From the NCBI GenBank assembly GCA_041687435.1, contig JAWLBX010000007.1, forward strand, positions 103,460 to 167,459: DNA of 64,000 bases, read 5' to 3'. A program made the translations under genes and the position numbers. This DNA is from JACKII01 sp041687435 (GTDB lineage: Bacteria; Pseudomonadota; Alphaproteobacteria; Bin95). Of the stretch, positions 7,806-17,083 are shown one piece after another. The notes below the pieces were generated by a model. It saw nothing but the letters and a program-made list of their open reading frames with translations. It was not told the origin of the DNA and did no database searches. Within the stretch, counting starts at the first letter, position 1; each line of letters opens with the position of its first letter.

Positions 7806-8555
7806 CTACCGTTTCACCCCGATAACAACATCGTAAAAGATTTCTGTTCCGTTCGAGCTTTTGCGGTGAAAGTGGGAGCCACGGTACTTTTGATCCAGCT
7901 TGCCGGTCGCAACCTTCTGATCGACCCAGCCGCAGAGTTCGATACATTCCGGATCCGGGTCGTTCGGCTTGACGTGGAAGATGAACCAACCGCCGCGCAC
8001 CAGCAGATCGAAGCTTTGCTCGAACCCGGCAAGCGGGATGTGGTTGCCCCATCCGGTGGCAGATGCCATCGCAACCACGTTGAATTCGGAGGCGTACAAC
8101 GACGCCTCGGTCTGGGGCGACAGGTCGGTCAGATCATCCACGTGATAGGCGTTGTAGAGCTCCGGCCGGTCCCGCTCTGCCGCCTCCGCTGCCTCCGGAC
8201 AGATGTCGATAGCCTCGATGTGCGGGATATGCAGCGTATGGCGCAGTTCGTGACCAAAGGCGCCGCTTCCGGCCCCAAGCTCCAGGGCGCGCAGCCCGCC
8301 GCGGTCTACGCCCAGATCGGTCCAGACCTTGTCGATGGCCGCCGACATCTCGGTCGGTGTGCGGCAGGCGAGGTTGTGGTAAAGCGCAATGTCATACAGC
8401 CAGGGAATGCTGTAGAGCGTGGCGTAGTCGTGAATGTTGAACCGCTTGCGCTCGCCGTCAATGGTTGCCCGGAAAAACTCATCCGATTGGCGGGTGGTTT
8501 CGGGTGCCTCGAATTCGACGTCGTAAAGCTTCGGGATGTAATTATAAGCAGACAT
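7806..8555 (-). CDS. class I SAM-dependent methyltransferase
   Basis: A 249-residue protein. Motif I is ALELGAGSGAFGHELR near residue 92, followed by the acidic ribose-binding residue in HIEAIDICPEA, and a motif IV-like FNVVAMASATGW. The N-terminus (MSAYNYIPKLYDVEF) and YSIPWLYDIALYHN precede the Rossmann domain. I do not recognise the substrate. It stands alone on the minus strand between a convergent gene and the von Willebrand protein, whose terminator at 8820 insulates it, so it needs its own promoter in 8556-8819. Confidence 0.82.
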   Translation of the reverse strand: MSAYNYIPKLYDVEFEAPETTRQSDEFFRATIDGERKRFNIHDYATLYSIPWLYDIALYHNLACRTPTEMSAAIDKVWTDLGVDRGGLRALELGAGSGAFGHELRHTLHIPHIEAIDICPEAAEAAERDRPELYNAYHVDDLTDLSPQTEASLYASEFNVVAMASATGWGNHIPLAGFEQSFDLLVRGGWFIFHVKPNDPDPECIELCGWVDQKVATGKLDQKYRGSHFHRKSSNGTEIFYDVVIGVKR

Positions 8556-8918
8556 TGGGCTTCGTTCTGATCCTGCACGGTTCGAAGTGCCGACATTTGA
8601 GCCGGCCAGAAACGGTCTGCCATACGCCGCCAGGCTGTTGGCGTCGAGCGTAAATCGCGGACCATGACATTCATACGTTTGCCAGCACCAGCCGGATTAA
8701 GCCATATCAAAGCGGACCGCCGGCAAGCCAACCACCAATTGCGATCAGGACCGAAGGTCGGTTCCCGCGACGAAAACACTGGTATCCGTTGCCGACAATG
8801 CCAGAATTCACCCCCTGCCAAAAAAAATGGACCCCGCCGATCATCGACGGGGTCCATCCGCATCAGGAGCCGCTTGGGAACACCGCGTCTCCCGAATACG
8901 CGATTGGCAGGCTAGGCC
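8556..8918. other. 363-base region without a gene
   Basis: This stretch lies between the methyltransferase start and the von Willebrand protein stop, both on the minus strand. It contains the intrinsic terminator at 8820-8857. In the remaining bases I see no convincing reading frame, RNA gene or strong sigma-70 promoter, although the methyltransferase promoter must lie here. Confidence 0.6.
8820..8857 (-). terminator. intrinsic terminator of the von Willebrand A gene
   Basis: Read on the minus strand, a perfect 10-bp stem ATGGACCCCG / CGGGGTCCAT (8857-8848 with 8836-8827) is followed by eight T residues (8827-8820). An inner CGA/TCG pairing lengthens the stem. It lies 62 bases after the stop at 8919 and is a textbook Rho-independent terminator. 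Confidence 0.9.
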
Positions 8919-9776
8919 TTAGGCCGTCCGGCGGCGGAAGATCGCCACGCCGACAATGCCCATGCCCATCATCGCGATCACGGCCGGCTCCGAAACACGC
9001 GGCGGCTGGGTGATCACCTCATCCACCTTGATGTCGATGAAAGCTGCCGTGAAGGATTCTGCCGTCAAACCGCCAGCACGAAGCTGGTTGAGGTCCCATG
9101 CCGCGCCGCCGGTGGCCAGCGCAACATCGATATAGTCAACGATGGTGCTGCCGGCTCCACTGACCGCAACACCGCCGGCGGATGTCGTGAAACCACCAAG
9201 GCCATCTGCGAGGTAGGCATCACCAGCGTTGTCAATGCCCAGAGCCGTATTGTTCAGGGCGTCCTCGAGGGACGCATTGACGACGGCGTTCAGGATGATG
9301 CCGTTGCTGATCAGAGTGGACTGGATCGACGCAGCGGTCAGCGCACCATTACCGTTGTCGCGATCTTCATCCGTTACCAGGATAAAATTAACCGCTTCGC
9401 TGGTCAGCGCATAGGTGCTGATCGCAAAATCAATGGCGCTGTAGCCGTCTTCAAAACTTCCGGTGGTCACCAGACTGCTGAGTGCGGTCGTGGCAGGTGC
9501 CAACCCGACCAAGCCACCGCTGAGGTCTCGGCCCAGGTTACCCGCGCCACCGGCTCCGTATCCGACAACGCCATAATTCCGCGTGCCAACGCCTGCAGTG
9601 CCGAGAGCGGCATCGAGATCGTTGATCACGTTTTGCAGAAACGCGTGTTCGCCACCCATGGACCCGGATTCATCGACGAGAAAGACCACGTCCGAGGATG
9701 CCGGTACGGCGTTGGCCGTGCCAACGGCAAAAAAGCTCGCCGCGGCTGCGGCAATAAGCACACCCTTAAATTTCAT
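8919..9776 (-). CDS. secreted von Willebrand factor A protein with PEP-CTERM-like sorting tail
   Basis: A 285-residue exported protein. The signal peptide ends GTANA-VPASS. The vWA domain starts DVVFLVDESGSMGG, with the DxSxS metal-ion-dependent adhesion motif, and has a later VTDEDRD acidic site. The final residues, VSEP, a hydrophobic helix and FRRRTA, follow the tripartite PEP-CTERM plan (short motif, membrane helix, basic end) with Ser instead of Pro in the first position. Such tails are processed by exosortases, so the protein is likely exported and possibly glycosylated at the surface or in exopolysaccharide. AGGAGTGAGG precedes the ATG. A single-gene unit, ended by the terminator at 8820. 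An exosortase-associated ligase is encoded at 58797. Confidence 0.87.
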   Translation of the reverse strand: MKFKGVLIAAAAASFFAVGTANAVPASSDVVFLVDESGSMGGEHAFLQNVINDLDAALGTAGVGTRNYGVVGYGAGGAGNLGRDLSGGLVGLAPATTALSSLVTTGSFEDGYSAIDFAISTYALTSEAVNFILVTDEDRDNGNGALTAASIQSTLISNGIILNAVVNASLEDALNNTALGIDNAGDAYLADGLGGFTTSAGGVAVSGAGSTIVDYIDVALATGGAAWDLNQLRAGGLTAESFTAAFIDIKVDEVITQPPRVSEPAVIAMMGMGIVGVAIFRRRTA

Positions 9777-9951
9777 TGTGCCTCACTCCTAACAACAGAT
9801 CATCAGCGCAACATTGCGCTATCAATGTGTATGCAATTGGTATGCTAATCTCGCACGGACGCATAAATTTTTCTGAATACTTCGTTAATTCAATATATTA
9901 TACATAACCTCAGAATACCTCTTCCGTACCCCCTATGGATCGCTTCCTGTA

Positions 9952-9977
9952 AAAGTGTAAAATTTGTATTACACTTT
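9952..9977. promoter_or_regulatory. inverted repeat, candidate operator
   Basis: AAAGTGTAA and TTACACTTT form a perfect 9-bp dyad with an 8-base spacer (AATTTGTA). It sits in the AT-rich, 262-base divergent region between the von Willebrand gene and the D-threonine-aldolase-like gene, about 62 bases before the latter's ATG. A smaller dyad, AGCGCAA-CA-TTGCGCT, lies at 9807-9822 near the other gene. The size and symmetry suit a dimeric regulator; none is identified. Confidence 0.45.
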
Positions 9978-10038
9978 AGCGCTGCCCGACTAAACTCCGA
10001 CACTGAACAGTCACGACGTTATAAGGATACCCAGACCC

Positions 10039-11100
10039 ATGGTCAGCGCCGATGCTATTGATACCCCTGCCGTCGTGATCGACCTGCCGACGGTGGAGGC
10101 AAACCTCACCCGGTTTCAGTCCTATTGCAATACGCATGGGCTGGCGGCGCGCCCCCATATCAAAACCCACAAACTGCCGGACTTCGCCCATCGTCAGGTC
10201 GAACTCGGCGCCGCAGGCATCACCTGCCAGAAGATCGGCGAGGCAGAAGTCATGGTTGCGTCCGGCATCCGCGATGTGCTGCTGACCTACAACATTCTGG
10301 GCGCCGCCAAACTGGCCCGCCTGAAAAGGCTGGCGGAACACTGCAAACTTTCCGTCGTGGCAGACAATGAGGTGGTGTTGCAGGGCCTGGCCGAGACCTT
10401 TGCCGGCGGCCCGCCGCTGACCGTATTGGTTGAATGCGATTCCGGCGGCGGCCGCTGTGGCGTACAGACGGCGGGCGACGCCGTCCGGCTCGCCCAATGG
10501 ATTGACCGCGCCGACGGCCTGCGCTTCGGCGGCCTGATGACCTACCCTCCGAAACGCCGGATCGAGGTGGTCCGCGACTGGCTTTCCGAAGCCATGCATA
10601 CCTTCCAGCGCGCCGGCATTGCCTGCAAGGTGGTCTCCAGTGGCGGCACTCCGGACATCTGGCGCGCGCATGAGGTCAGTGCGGCGACCGAGCACCGGGC
10701 CGGCACCTATATCTACAACGATCGCATGATGGTCGACGCGGGCGCGGCCACGTGGGACGACTGCGCGTTGAGCGTGCTCACCACGGTTGTCAGCCGCCCG
10801 ACCGACACCCGCGCGGTTCTCGATGCCGGCTCCAAGGCCCTTTCCAGCGACCTGGGTGGCCTGACCGGGCACGGGTATATCCGCGAATATGCCGGCGCGG
10901 TCATCCCCATGTTGAGCGAGGAACACGCAGTCGTCGATCTTTCTGCCTGCACCGGGGCGAAACCGGCGGTGGGCGAACGCGTGCATGTTGTGCCGAACCA
11001 CGCCTGCGTCGTCTCCAACCTGTTCAACCAGGTCCACGGCATCGCCGACGGCCGGATCGAACGCGTCTTTACGGTCGAAGCGCGGGGGCTGATGCAATGA
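10039..11100 (+). CDS. D-threonine aldolase / D-serine dehydratase-like PLP enzyme
   Basis: A 353-residue fold-type III (alanine-racemase-like) enzyme. The PLP lysine is Lys42 in RPHIKTHK. The C-terminal metal site His-x-Cys is His321/Cys323 in VVPNHACVVSN, which is diagnostic of the DSD1/D-threonine aldolase group. These enzymes split D-threonine and relatives to glycine plus aldehyde, or dehydrate D-serine-type substrates. The stop overlaps the ATG of the next gene, an N-carbamoyl-D-amino-acid hydrolase (ATGA at 11097), so the two probably form a D-amino-acid pathway. The exact substrate is not decided by sequence. Confidence 0.9.
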   Translation: MVSADAIDTPAVVIDLPTVEANLTRFQSYCNTHGLAARPHIKTHKLPDFAHRQVELGAAGITCQKIGEAEVMVASGIRDVLLTYNILGAAKLARLKRLAEHCKLSVVADNEVVLQGLAETFAGGPPLTVLVECDSGGGRCGVQTAGDAVRLAQWIDRADGLRFGGLMTYPPKRRIEVVRDWLSEAMHTFQRAGIACKVVSSGGTPDIWRAHEVSAATEHRAGTYIYNDRMMVDAGAATWDDCALSVLTTVVSRPTDTRAVLDAGSKALSSDLGGLTGHGYIREYAGAVIPMLSEEHAVVDLSACTGAKPAVGERVHVVPNHACVVSNLFNQVHGIADGRIERVFTVEARGLMQ

Positions 11101-12011
11101 GCCGCCGCGTCCTCTACGTCGGCGCCGCCCAACTCGGCCCTATCGCCCGCGACGAGCCGCGCGAACTGGTCGTCAGTCGTATGACCGCAATGCTGGAGGA
11201 AGCGCGTGCCCGCCGGGCGGATCTGGTGGTGTTTCCGGAACTGGCGCTCACCACATTTTTCCCGCGCTGGTTTTTCGAGGATGAGGCCGACCTGCTACCG
11301 TTCTACGAACGCGAAATGCCGAACGCAGCGGTACAGCCGCTGTTCGACGCGGCAAAGGCGGCCGGGATCGGCTTTTACCTCGGCTATGCGGAACTGACAC
11401 CAGAAGGCCGCCGCTTCAACACCTCGATCCTGGTGGACAAGGGCGGACAGATCGTCGGCAAGTACCGCAAGGTGCATCTGCCTGGTCATGCGGAACACGA
11501 GCCCTGGCGGCCATTCCAGCATCTCGAAAAGCGTTATTTCGAACCCGGCGATCTTGGCTTTCCCGTGTGGCAGACCATGGGCGGCACGATGGGCATGTGT
11601 CTCTGCAACGACCGGCGGTGGCCGGAGACCTACCGGGTGATGGGGTTGCAGGGCGCCGAACTGATCTTGCTTGGCTACAATACGCCCACCACCTATGCGC
11701 CAGTACCGCAACACGACCATTTGCAGGGTTTCCACAATCATCTGTCCATGCAGGCCGGCGCCTACCAGAACGGCGCCTTTGTGGTGGGCACTGCCAAGGC
11801 GGGGCTGGAGGAAGGCTGTATGCTGCTGGGCCAATCCTGCATCATCGCGCCAACCGGGGAAATCATCGCCCAAACGGCAACGCTGGACGATGAACTGATC
11901 GTTGCCAGGTGCGACCTCGATCTCTGCAGGGAGATCAAAGAGCACGTCTTTAACTTCGCCCTGCACCGCCAGCCGCAGCATTACGGCATCATCAGCGCGC
12001 CGAAGTCATAG
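11097..12011 (+). CDS. N-carbamoyl-D-amino acid hydrolase (nitrilase superfamily)
   Basis: The protein has 304 residues, the same length as the characterised Agrobacterium D-carbamoylase as I remember it, and shares long stretches such as FPELALTTFFPRW and HLEKRYFEPGDLGFPV. The Glu-Lys-Cys catalytic triad is Glu48 (FPELAL), Lys125 (KYRKVHLPG) and Cys170 (MCLCNDRRWPE). It hydrolyses N-carbamoyl-D-amino acids to D-amino acid, ammonia and CO2, the last step of hydantoin degradation. The start at 11097 lies in the preceding stop codon. A dihydropyrimidinase-type gene lies 34 kb away at 45917, not in the same operon. Confidence 0.93.
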   Translation: MSRRVLYVGAAQLGPIARDEPRELVVSRMTAMLEEARARRADLVVFPELALTTFFPRWFFEDEADLLPFYEREMPNAAVQPLFDAAKAAGIGFYLGYAELTPEGRRFNTSILVDKGGQIVGKYRKVHLPGHAEHEPWRPFQHLEKRYFEPGDLGFPVWQTMGGTMGMCLCNDRRWPETYRVMGLQGAELILLGYNTPTTYAPVPQHDHLQGFHNHLSMQAGAYQNGAFVVGTAKAGLEEGCMLLGQSCIIAPTGEIIAQTATLDDELIVARCDLDLCREIKEHVFNFALHRQPQHYGIISAPKS

Positions 12012-12026
12012 TATCCCGCGGAAAGG

Positions 12027-13640
12027 CTAGCGTCGCTGCGCCCGCTTCATCGCATCGGCGGTTTTCTCGGCAATCATGATGGTGGGGGAGTTGGTGTTGC
12101 CGGACGTAATCGTCGGCATCACGCTGGCGTCGATGACACGCAGCCCTTCCAGCCCATACACCCGGCATTCCGTATCCACGACGGCCATGCGGTCACCCTC
12201 CGGTCCCATCTTCGCCGTGCCAACCGGGTGGAAAATGGTCGTGCCGATATTGCCTGCGGCCTTGGCCAGCTCCTCCTCGCTTTGAAAGGAATTGCCGGGG
12301 CGGAATTCCTCCGGCTGGTATTTGGCCAATGCCGGCTGGGCGACGATCTCGCGCGTGATGCGGATCGAGCGCGCCGCCACCGTCCGGTCGCCCACGGTAG
12401 AAAGATAATTCGGCGCGATTTCCGGCTGCTGACGCGGGTCGGGCGAGGTCAGGCGCACATGACCACGGCTTTCCGGTCGAACATTGCAGACGCTGGCGGT
12501 AAACGCCGGAAACGGATCCAGCGGCTCGCCGAACTTGTTCAGGGAGAGAGGCTGGACATGATATTCCAGATCGGGCGTTTCCAGTGCCGGGTCAGACTTG
12601 GTAAACATGCCCAACTGGCTCGGCGCCATCGACATCGCTCCGCGGCGGGTCAACAGGTACTCAAGCCCAATCTTGGCCTTGTTAAGAAGGCCCTGGGAGG
12701 ACTGGTTAAGCGTCGTAACCCCCTGCACCTTGTAGGCGCAGCGCAGTTGCAGATGGTCCTGCAGGTTCTCGCCCACGCCCGCGATATCGTGCTTCACGGT
12801 AACGCCGTTTTCCTGCAACACCTGCCCGGGCCCGACCCCGGAGACCTGCAGCAGGTGTGGCGAGCCAATGGCGCCTGCCGCGAGAATTACCTCCGCCTTT
12901 GCCGAAACCTGATGCGGCTGGCCTGCGCGCGTGAATGCGACGCCGGTGGCCCGCTTGCCTTCGAACACCACGCGGTCGGCCTGCGCACCGGTCATCACTT
13001 GCAAATTCGAGCGGCTTTTGATCGGCTTCAGGAAGGCGCTGGCGGTGTTCCAGCGCCAGCCGGAGCGCTGGTTGACCTGGAAATAGCCAACGCCCTCATT
13101 GTTGCCCTGGTTGAAATCGCCCGTGCGCGGGATCCCGTGCGAGACACAGGCATCAGCGAACGCGTCCAGGATCTCCCACGAAACACGCGCCGGCTCCACC
13201 CGCCATTCGCCGCCGGCGCCATGCAGATCGGTCTCGCCGCTGAAGTGGTCTTCCGATTTCCGGAAATACGGCAGGCAGTCGTCCCAGCCCCAGCCGGTGT
13301 TACCCAACTGCCGCCACTGGTCGTAGTCGCGAGCCTGCCCGCGCATATAGATCATGCCGTTGATCGAGGAGCAGCCGCCGATCACCTTGCCCCGCGGATA
13401 TCCCAGCGAACGGCCGTTCAATCCCGGCTCCTGCCGAGTATTGAAAAGCCAGTCGGTGCGCGGGTTGCCGATGCAATAGAGGTAGCCAACCGGGATCTTG
13501 ATCCAGATATAATTGTCGTTGCCGCCCGCCTCCAGCAACAGAACCTTTGTATTGGGATCTTCCGAAAGCCGGTTCGCCAGCACGCACCCGGCGGAACCGC
13601 CGCCGACAATGATGTAGTCGAAATCGGGAAGGGTCTGCAT
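12027..13640 (-). CDS. GMC family oxidoreductase (choline/alcohol dehydrogenase type)
   Basis: A 537-residue FAD enzyme. The nucleotide-binding segment is DYIIVGGGSAGCVLANRL close to the N-terminus, then YPRGKVIGGCSSINGMIYMRG (GMC signature 1 region) and a C-terminal IDASVMPTITSGNTN with active-site His in TTIFHPVGTAKMG. The start at 13640 follows GGAG and puts the FAD motif about ten residues in, as in choline dehydrogenase relatives; the longer frame to 13772 runs into the SDR gene. It may oxidise an alcohol of unknown identity. Lies 95 bases after the SDR on the same strand. Confidence 0.92.
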   Translation of the reverse strand: MQTLPDFDYIIVGGGSAGCVLANRLSEDPNTKVLLLEAGGNDNYIWIKIPVGYLYCIGNPRTDWLFNTRQEPGLNGRSLGYPRGKVIGGCSSINGMIYMRGQARDYDQWRQLGNTGWGWDDCLPYFRKSEDHFSGETDLHGAGGEWRVEPARVSWEILDAFADACVSHGIPRTGDFNQGNNEGVGYFQVNQRSGWRWNTASAFLKPIKSRSNLQVMTGAQADRVVFEGKRATGVAFTRAGQPHQVSAKAEVILAAGAIGSPHLLQVSGVGPGQVLQENGVTVKHDIAGVGENLQDHLQLRCAYKVQGVTTLNQSSQGLLNKAKIGLEYLLTRRGAMSMAPSQLGMFTKSDPALETPDLEYHVQPLSLNKFGEPLDPFPAFTASVCNVRPESRGHVRLTSPDPRQQPEIAPNYLSTVGDRTVAARSIRITREIVAQPALAKYQPEEFRPGNSFQSEEELAKAAGNIGTTIFHPVGTAKMGPEGDRMAVVDTECRVYGLEGLRVIDASVMPTITSGNTNSPTIMIAEKTADAMKRAQRR

Positions 13641-13735
13641 GGGCGTGCTCCGGCTGTTTCGGCATGGGCTTGTGCAGCCGGTGTTAAGGGGTTGCGCGCG
13701 GAATGTTAAGGGGCGGGATTTTTGCGAAAGTGCCG

Positions 13736-14590
13736 TTACCGGCTCCCGGCCATCTCCCGGCTCATATCCCAAAGCCGTTCCGCAGCAGCATCATCCAGGG
13801 CGGCGGCATCAGGCCGAGCCTCGCCACCCTTCACATAATAACCACCGCTCTTGCCCGCCACCGCTGGCGATGACGCCAGGAAAATAGGGGTCTTTGCCCC
13901 CTCCTCCACGCTGATCGCCATTGCCGTCATGGCGAGCCGCAGGCCGGCACGGAACAGCGTCGGGTTATCGCCGCCAAAGCGCGTGCGCACGAACCCCGGA
14001 TGCAGGGCATTCGCCGTGACGGTCGAGCCCTCCAGCCGCTTCGCCAGGGCGCGGGTGAACAGGATATTGGCCAGCTTCGACTGCTTGTAGGCTCTCCATG
14101 CCTTGTAACCGCTGGTCAGGTGCAGGTCGTCGAACAGCATTTGCGCGCCCACATGTGCACGGCTGGCAACATTGACAATACGGCCAGAGGGCGCCTCTCT
14201 CAACTTTTCCAACAGCAAGTTGGTCAGCAGGAAATAGTTGAGGTGGTTGAGCGCAAAGGTCCGTTCATAACCGTCCTCTGTCTCCTGCCGCTGGCCAAAT
14301 ATGCCGCCGGCGTTATTCACCAGAACATCGAGTTGCGGCTCGGTCTCGGCTATGGTCGCGGCGAGCCGGCGAATGTCCAAAAGGCGGCTGAGGTCGGCCC
14401 GATGAAACGCCAGGTCCGCCCCCTTTGCCGTTTGCCGAATGGCGGCAATCGCCTGTTGGCCTTTCTGTTCGTTGCGGCCCACCAGCAGAACGCGGGCGCC
14501 CTGCCCCGCCAGTTCCCGCGCCGTTACCAGCCCGATGCCGTCGGTCGCGCCGGTCACCATGACCGTTTTGCCATGCATGCTATCCGCCAT
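13736..14590 (-). CDS. SDR family oxidoreductase
   Basis: A 284-residue short-chain dehydrogenase of the retinol-dehydrogenase-like type. TGATDGIG binds the nucleotide, NNAGG follows strand 4, and the catalytic YxxxK is YKQSK. VGRN after strand 2 suggests preference for NADP(H). The ATG at 14590 lies 4 bases after the penicillin-acylase stop, and its ribosome site AAAGGAGT lies inside the acylase gene, so the two are co-translated. An alternative start is Met5 of this frame. Substrate unknown. Confidence 0.9.
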   Translation of the reverse strand: MADSMHGKTVMVTGATDGIGLVTARELAGQGARVLLVGRNEQKGQQAIAAIRQTAKGADLAFHRADLSRLLDIRRLAATIAETEPQLDVLVNNAGGIFGQRQETEDGYERTFALNHLNYFLLTNLLLEKLREAPSGRIVNVASRAHVGAQMLFDDLHLTSGYKAWRAYKQSKLANILFTRALAKRLEGSTVTANALHPGFVRTRFGGDNPTLFRAGLRLAMTAMAISVEEGAKTPIFLASSPAVAGKSGGYYVKGGEARPDAAALDDAAAERLWDMSREMAGSR

Positions 14591-14594
14591 GCGT

Positions 14595-16964
14595 CTACTC
14601 CTTTGCCGCCGGTTGCAGCCGCAGCACATGCGCCGTACGGTCCTCCATCAGCGGGCCGAGCGTCAGCATGTCTCCGCGCGCCCAGAGCGGCAGCAGGTCG
14701 GCATAATAGCGTGAGAAAATATTGCCGGACTGTCCGACCGCCTGGATAAAGCGCGACCGATCCAGGTCCGCAAGATCATAGACGGCGCGATAGCCGGCAC
14801 CGTGAATCTGGCGGAACAGACTGGCATCGTCAAAGCTTACATAGCCGGCATTCGGCGAATTGCGGCCGCCATCGTGCGGCACGGACCGATCGAACAAATC
14901 GCGCAAGCCCGGGATGAAGCCGAATAGCATGTGCCGGAATCGCGCCTGATGCGCCTCGCCCCACCGCCAATCTTGCCAGTTCCCGCCATAGCGCGCCTGC
15001 AAGAGATTGTAGGCGTCCGCAAAGGCCGTGCGGACCGCCGTCGTGCAATCCTCTGCTGCCGGCGTAGTCCGGTCGTCGCACCAGTGCGGCGCTTCCGTCA
15101 AAGTATAGATGACGCGGTCCACATCGTCGGAGTTCAGACGCTCGAACCGGTCACCCAGTTCATCGGCATAAAGGCCGCGCACCAATTCACGCAGGAAAGC
15201 GTAATAGACCAGCGGCTCAGGCCGGTCGCGCAGCATGGCAGCGTCCCAGGCCTGCATGGCCTCGGTCAGATCGACCGGCAATGCATCGCCGACGGACTGC
15301 CAGTCCACCAACGCCAACAACCGGCGCGCAGCCATAGACGTTGTGTCGGCCTGAATCGCCTCGGATACAGAAACGGTGTGCGGGGCGGCCGACCCCATCG
15401 CCGCCGCTATCCTCTCGGCCCGCCATGGCGAGGCAAAGGCATGGCCCAGATCATATGGGAAATCCGGCCCGACCAGCCGGTTGTTGGCGTTCATGATCTC
15501 CCCGGATGCCGGGTCCAACACTTGAGGCACATCCTCGTACGGGATGAAACCCAGCCAATCATGGCTGCCATTCCAGCCAGGCACCGGCAGCGGTCCGGTC
15601 GGCGCCTGTCGCAGAGGCACCTTTCCTGCCGCGATCATGCCCAGATGGCCGTCGACATCGGCAATGCCGATATTCTGCTGCGGCCCCTGCATGAGCCGGA
15701 GCGCTGCCATCGCCTCCCCAACCGAGCCTGCCTGCTGCGCACCCAGCAAAGCCGTCGGCGTGCGGTCGCCCGGGATCAAACCGGTGTGTGCCAGCGCCAG
15801 CACCGTGCCGTCGTCCATCGGCGGCACCCCGCTGCGGCCCGGCGCATCCGAGATCACCGGACCGTGCCGGGTCCGGCGCACGGTCAGGCGTTCCACGTCG
15901 CCGAAACGGACAGCCAGCTCCTCCTCCCGGGTCTCGAACGGTTGCGAGCCATCGGGCGTCAGGTAGCGCGCCGGATCGGCTGGGTCGACGCGCTCTACAA
16001 AGATATCGGCGGCGTCAGCGTAGCCATTGGTCAGCGCCCAGGCGATCCGACCATTATGGCCCAGCACCAGCAGCGGAAACCCGGGCGCGGTTGCACCTGC
16101 CAGAATACCTTCCGGCGTTTCGATCCGTACCAGATACCAGACATTCGGCACCGTAAACCCCAGATGAGGGTCGTTGGCGAGCACCGGCTTGCCGGTATCG
16201 GTGCGGCTGCCGCTGAAGCCCCAAAGATTGGAGCCCGCCCCCGGCTCCACCGCGCCAGCAAAGGCCAGCGCCCGCTGCACGGCATCCTGTGGTGGCAGGC
16301 CCGCATAGCTGACGGGCCCCGGCAATTGCGGATACAACTCCCGCAATTCCTGCTCGCTGAGCCTGCTCGCCACCGCCGCGCGCTCCAGTTCGGTCGACCA
16401 ATCGGCGGTAAGACGCAAGCCCATCAGCTTCAGCCAAAGCAGCGCGTCGGCCACGCTCCACGGCGACGGCGCATCCGGAATTGCCAGAAACTCCGGCGGC
16501 AGGGCGCCCGTGCGTGTTTGCAGAAAGGCATTCACCCCATCGGCATAAGCTTGAAACAGTGCCCGCGTTTCCGCGGGCATCGTTTGGGCATCCGCTCCGG
16601 CCAGTTGGGCGAGACCGAATGTGCGCATTTGCCGATCCAGACCCAGCGCGCTCCCGCCGGCGATTTCGGCCAGGCGGCCGCGGCCAATACGCCGCGTCGC
16701 CTCCATCTGGAACAGCCGGTCCTGAGCGTGGAGGAAACCGAGAGCACGGTGAGCGTCGGCCATGGTCTCCGCCCGAATATGCGGAATGCCGTGCCCATCG
16801 CGAACAACCGTTACCGGCGCTTCCAGGCCCGGCGCGGCCACCGTGCCATCCAATTGCGGCAGGGATGTCCGAAGCCAGAGCATCAAGCCGGCCGTCGCCA
16901 AAAGGGCCAGCACCGTCAGGGCCAGCAAACCGCGGCCCAGCCACCGGAGAAAACGCCTCATCAA
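14595..16964 (-). CDS. penicillin acylase family protein
   Basis: A 789-residue Ntn-hydrolase precursor. After an N-terminal membrane/signal segment (residues 9-31) comes the alpha chain with VVRDGHGIPHI and LGFLHAQDRLFQME, then the autocleavage site at Gly244/Ser245 in PGAGSNLWGFSGSRT; Ser245 becomes the N-terminal nucleophile of the beta chain. VLANDPHLGF and the oxyanion NANN (IMNANNRLV) are present. Family members hydrolyse N-acyl amides such as penicillins, acyl-homoserine lactones or other acylated amines. It is the first gene of a run with the SDR. Substrate cannot be told. Confidence 0.92.
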   Translation of the reverse strand: MMRRFLRWLGRGLLALTVLALLATAGLMLWLRTSLPQLDGTVAAPGLEAPVTVVRDGHGIPHIRAETMADAHRALGFLHAQDRLFQMEATRRIGRGRLAEIAGGSALGLDRQMRTFGLAQLAGADAQTMPAETRALFQAYADGVNAFLQTRTGALPPEFLAIPDAPSPWSVADALLWLKLMGLRLTADWSTELERAAVASRLSEQELRELYPQLPGPVSYAGLPPQDAVQRALAFAGAVEPGAGSNLWGFSGSRTDTGKPVLANDPHLGFTVPNVWYLVRIETPEGILAGATAPGFPLLVLGHNGRIAWALTNGYADAADIFVERVDPADPARYLTPDGSQPFETREEELAVRFGDVERLTVRRTRHGPVISDAPGRSGVPPMDDGTVLALAHTGLIPGDRTPTALLGAQQAGSVGEAMAALRLMQGPQQNIGIADVDGHLGMIAAGKVPLRQAPTGPLPVPGWNGSHDWLGFIPYEDVPQVLDPASGEIMNANNRLVGPDFPYDLGHAFASPWRAERIAAAMGSAAPHTVSVSEAIQADTTSMAARRLLALVDWQSVGDALPVDLTEAMQAWDAAMLRDRPEPLVYYAFLRELVRGLYADELGDRFERLNSDDVDRVIYTLTEAPHWCDDRTTPAAEDCTTAVRTAFADAYNLLQARYGGNWQDWRWGEAHQARFRHMLFGFIPGLRDLFDRSVPHDGGRNSPNAGYVSFDDASLFRQIHGAGYRAVYDLADLDRSRFIQAVGQSGNIFSRYYADLLPLWARGDMLTLGPLMEDRTAHVLRLQPAAKE

Positions 16965-17083
16965 AACTCATCCATTGAAAAATTTACTCTATACGACGTG
17001 ATACTGCTGCCAGCCGGAGTCAACGCGACACGCCCGCCGCTCAACGAATGCAACGGAAATTAGAACATTATAGCAACCATATG

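Noticed and set aside
12228..13709. 493-codon frame opposite the GMC oxidoreductase
   Set aside because: Antisense shadow; FAD-binding motifs lie on the other strand.
14931..17063. 710-codon open frame antisense to penicillin acylase
   Set aside because: The Ntn-hydrolase motifs are on the minus strand; the plus-strand translation is Arg/His-rich low-complexity typical of antisense frames in GC-rich DNA.
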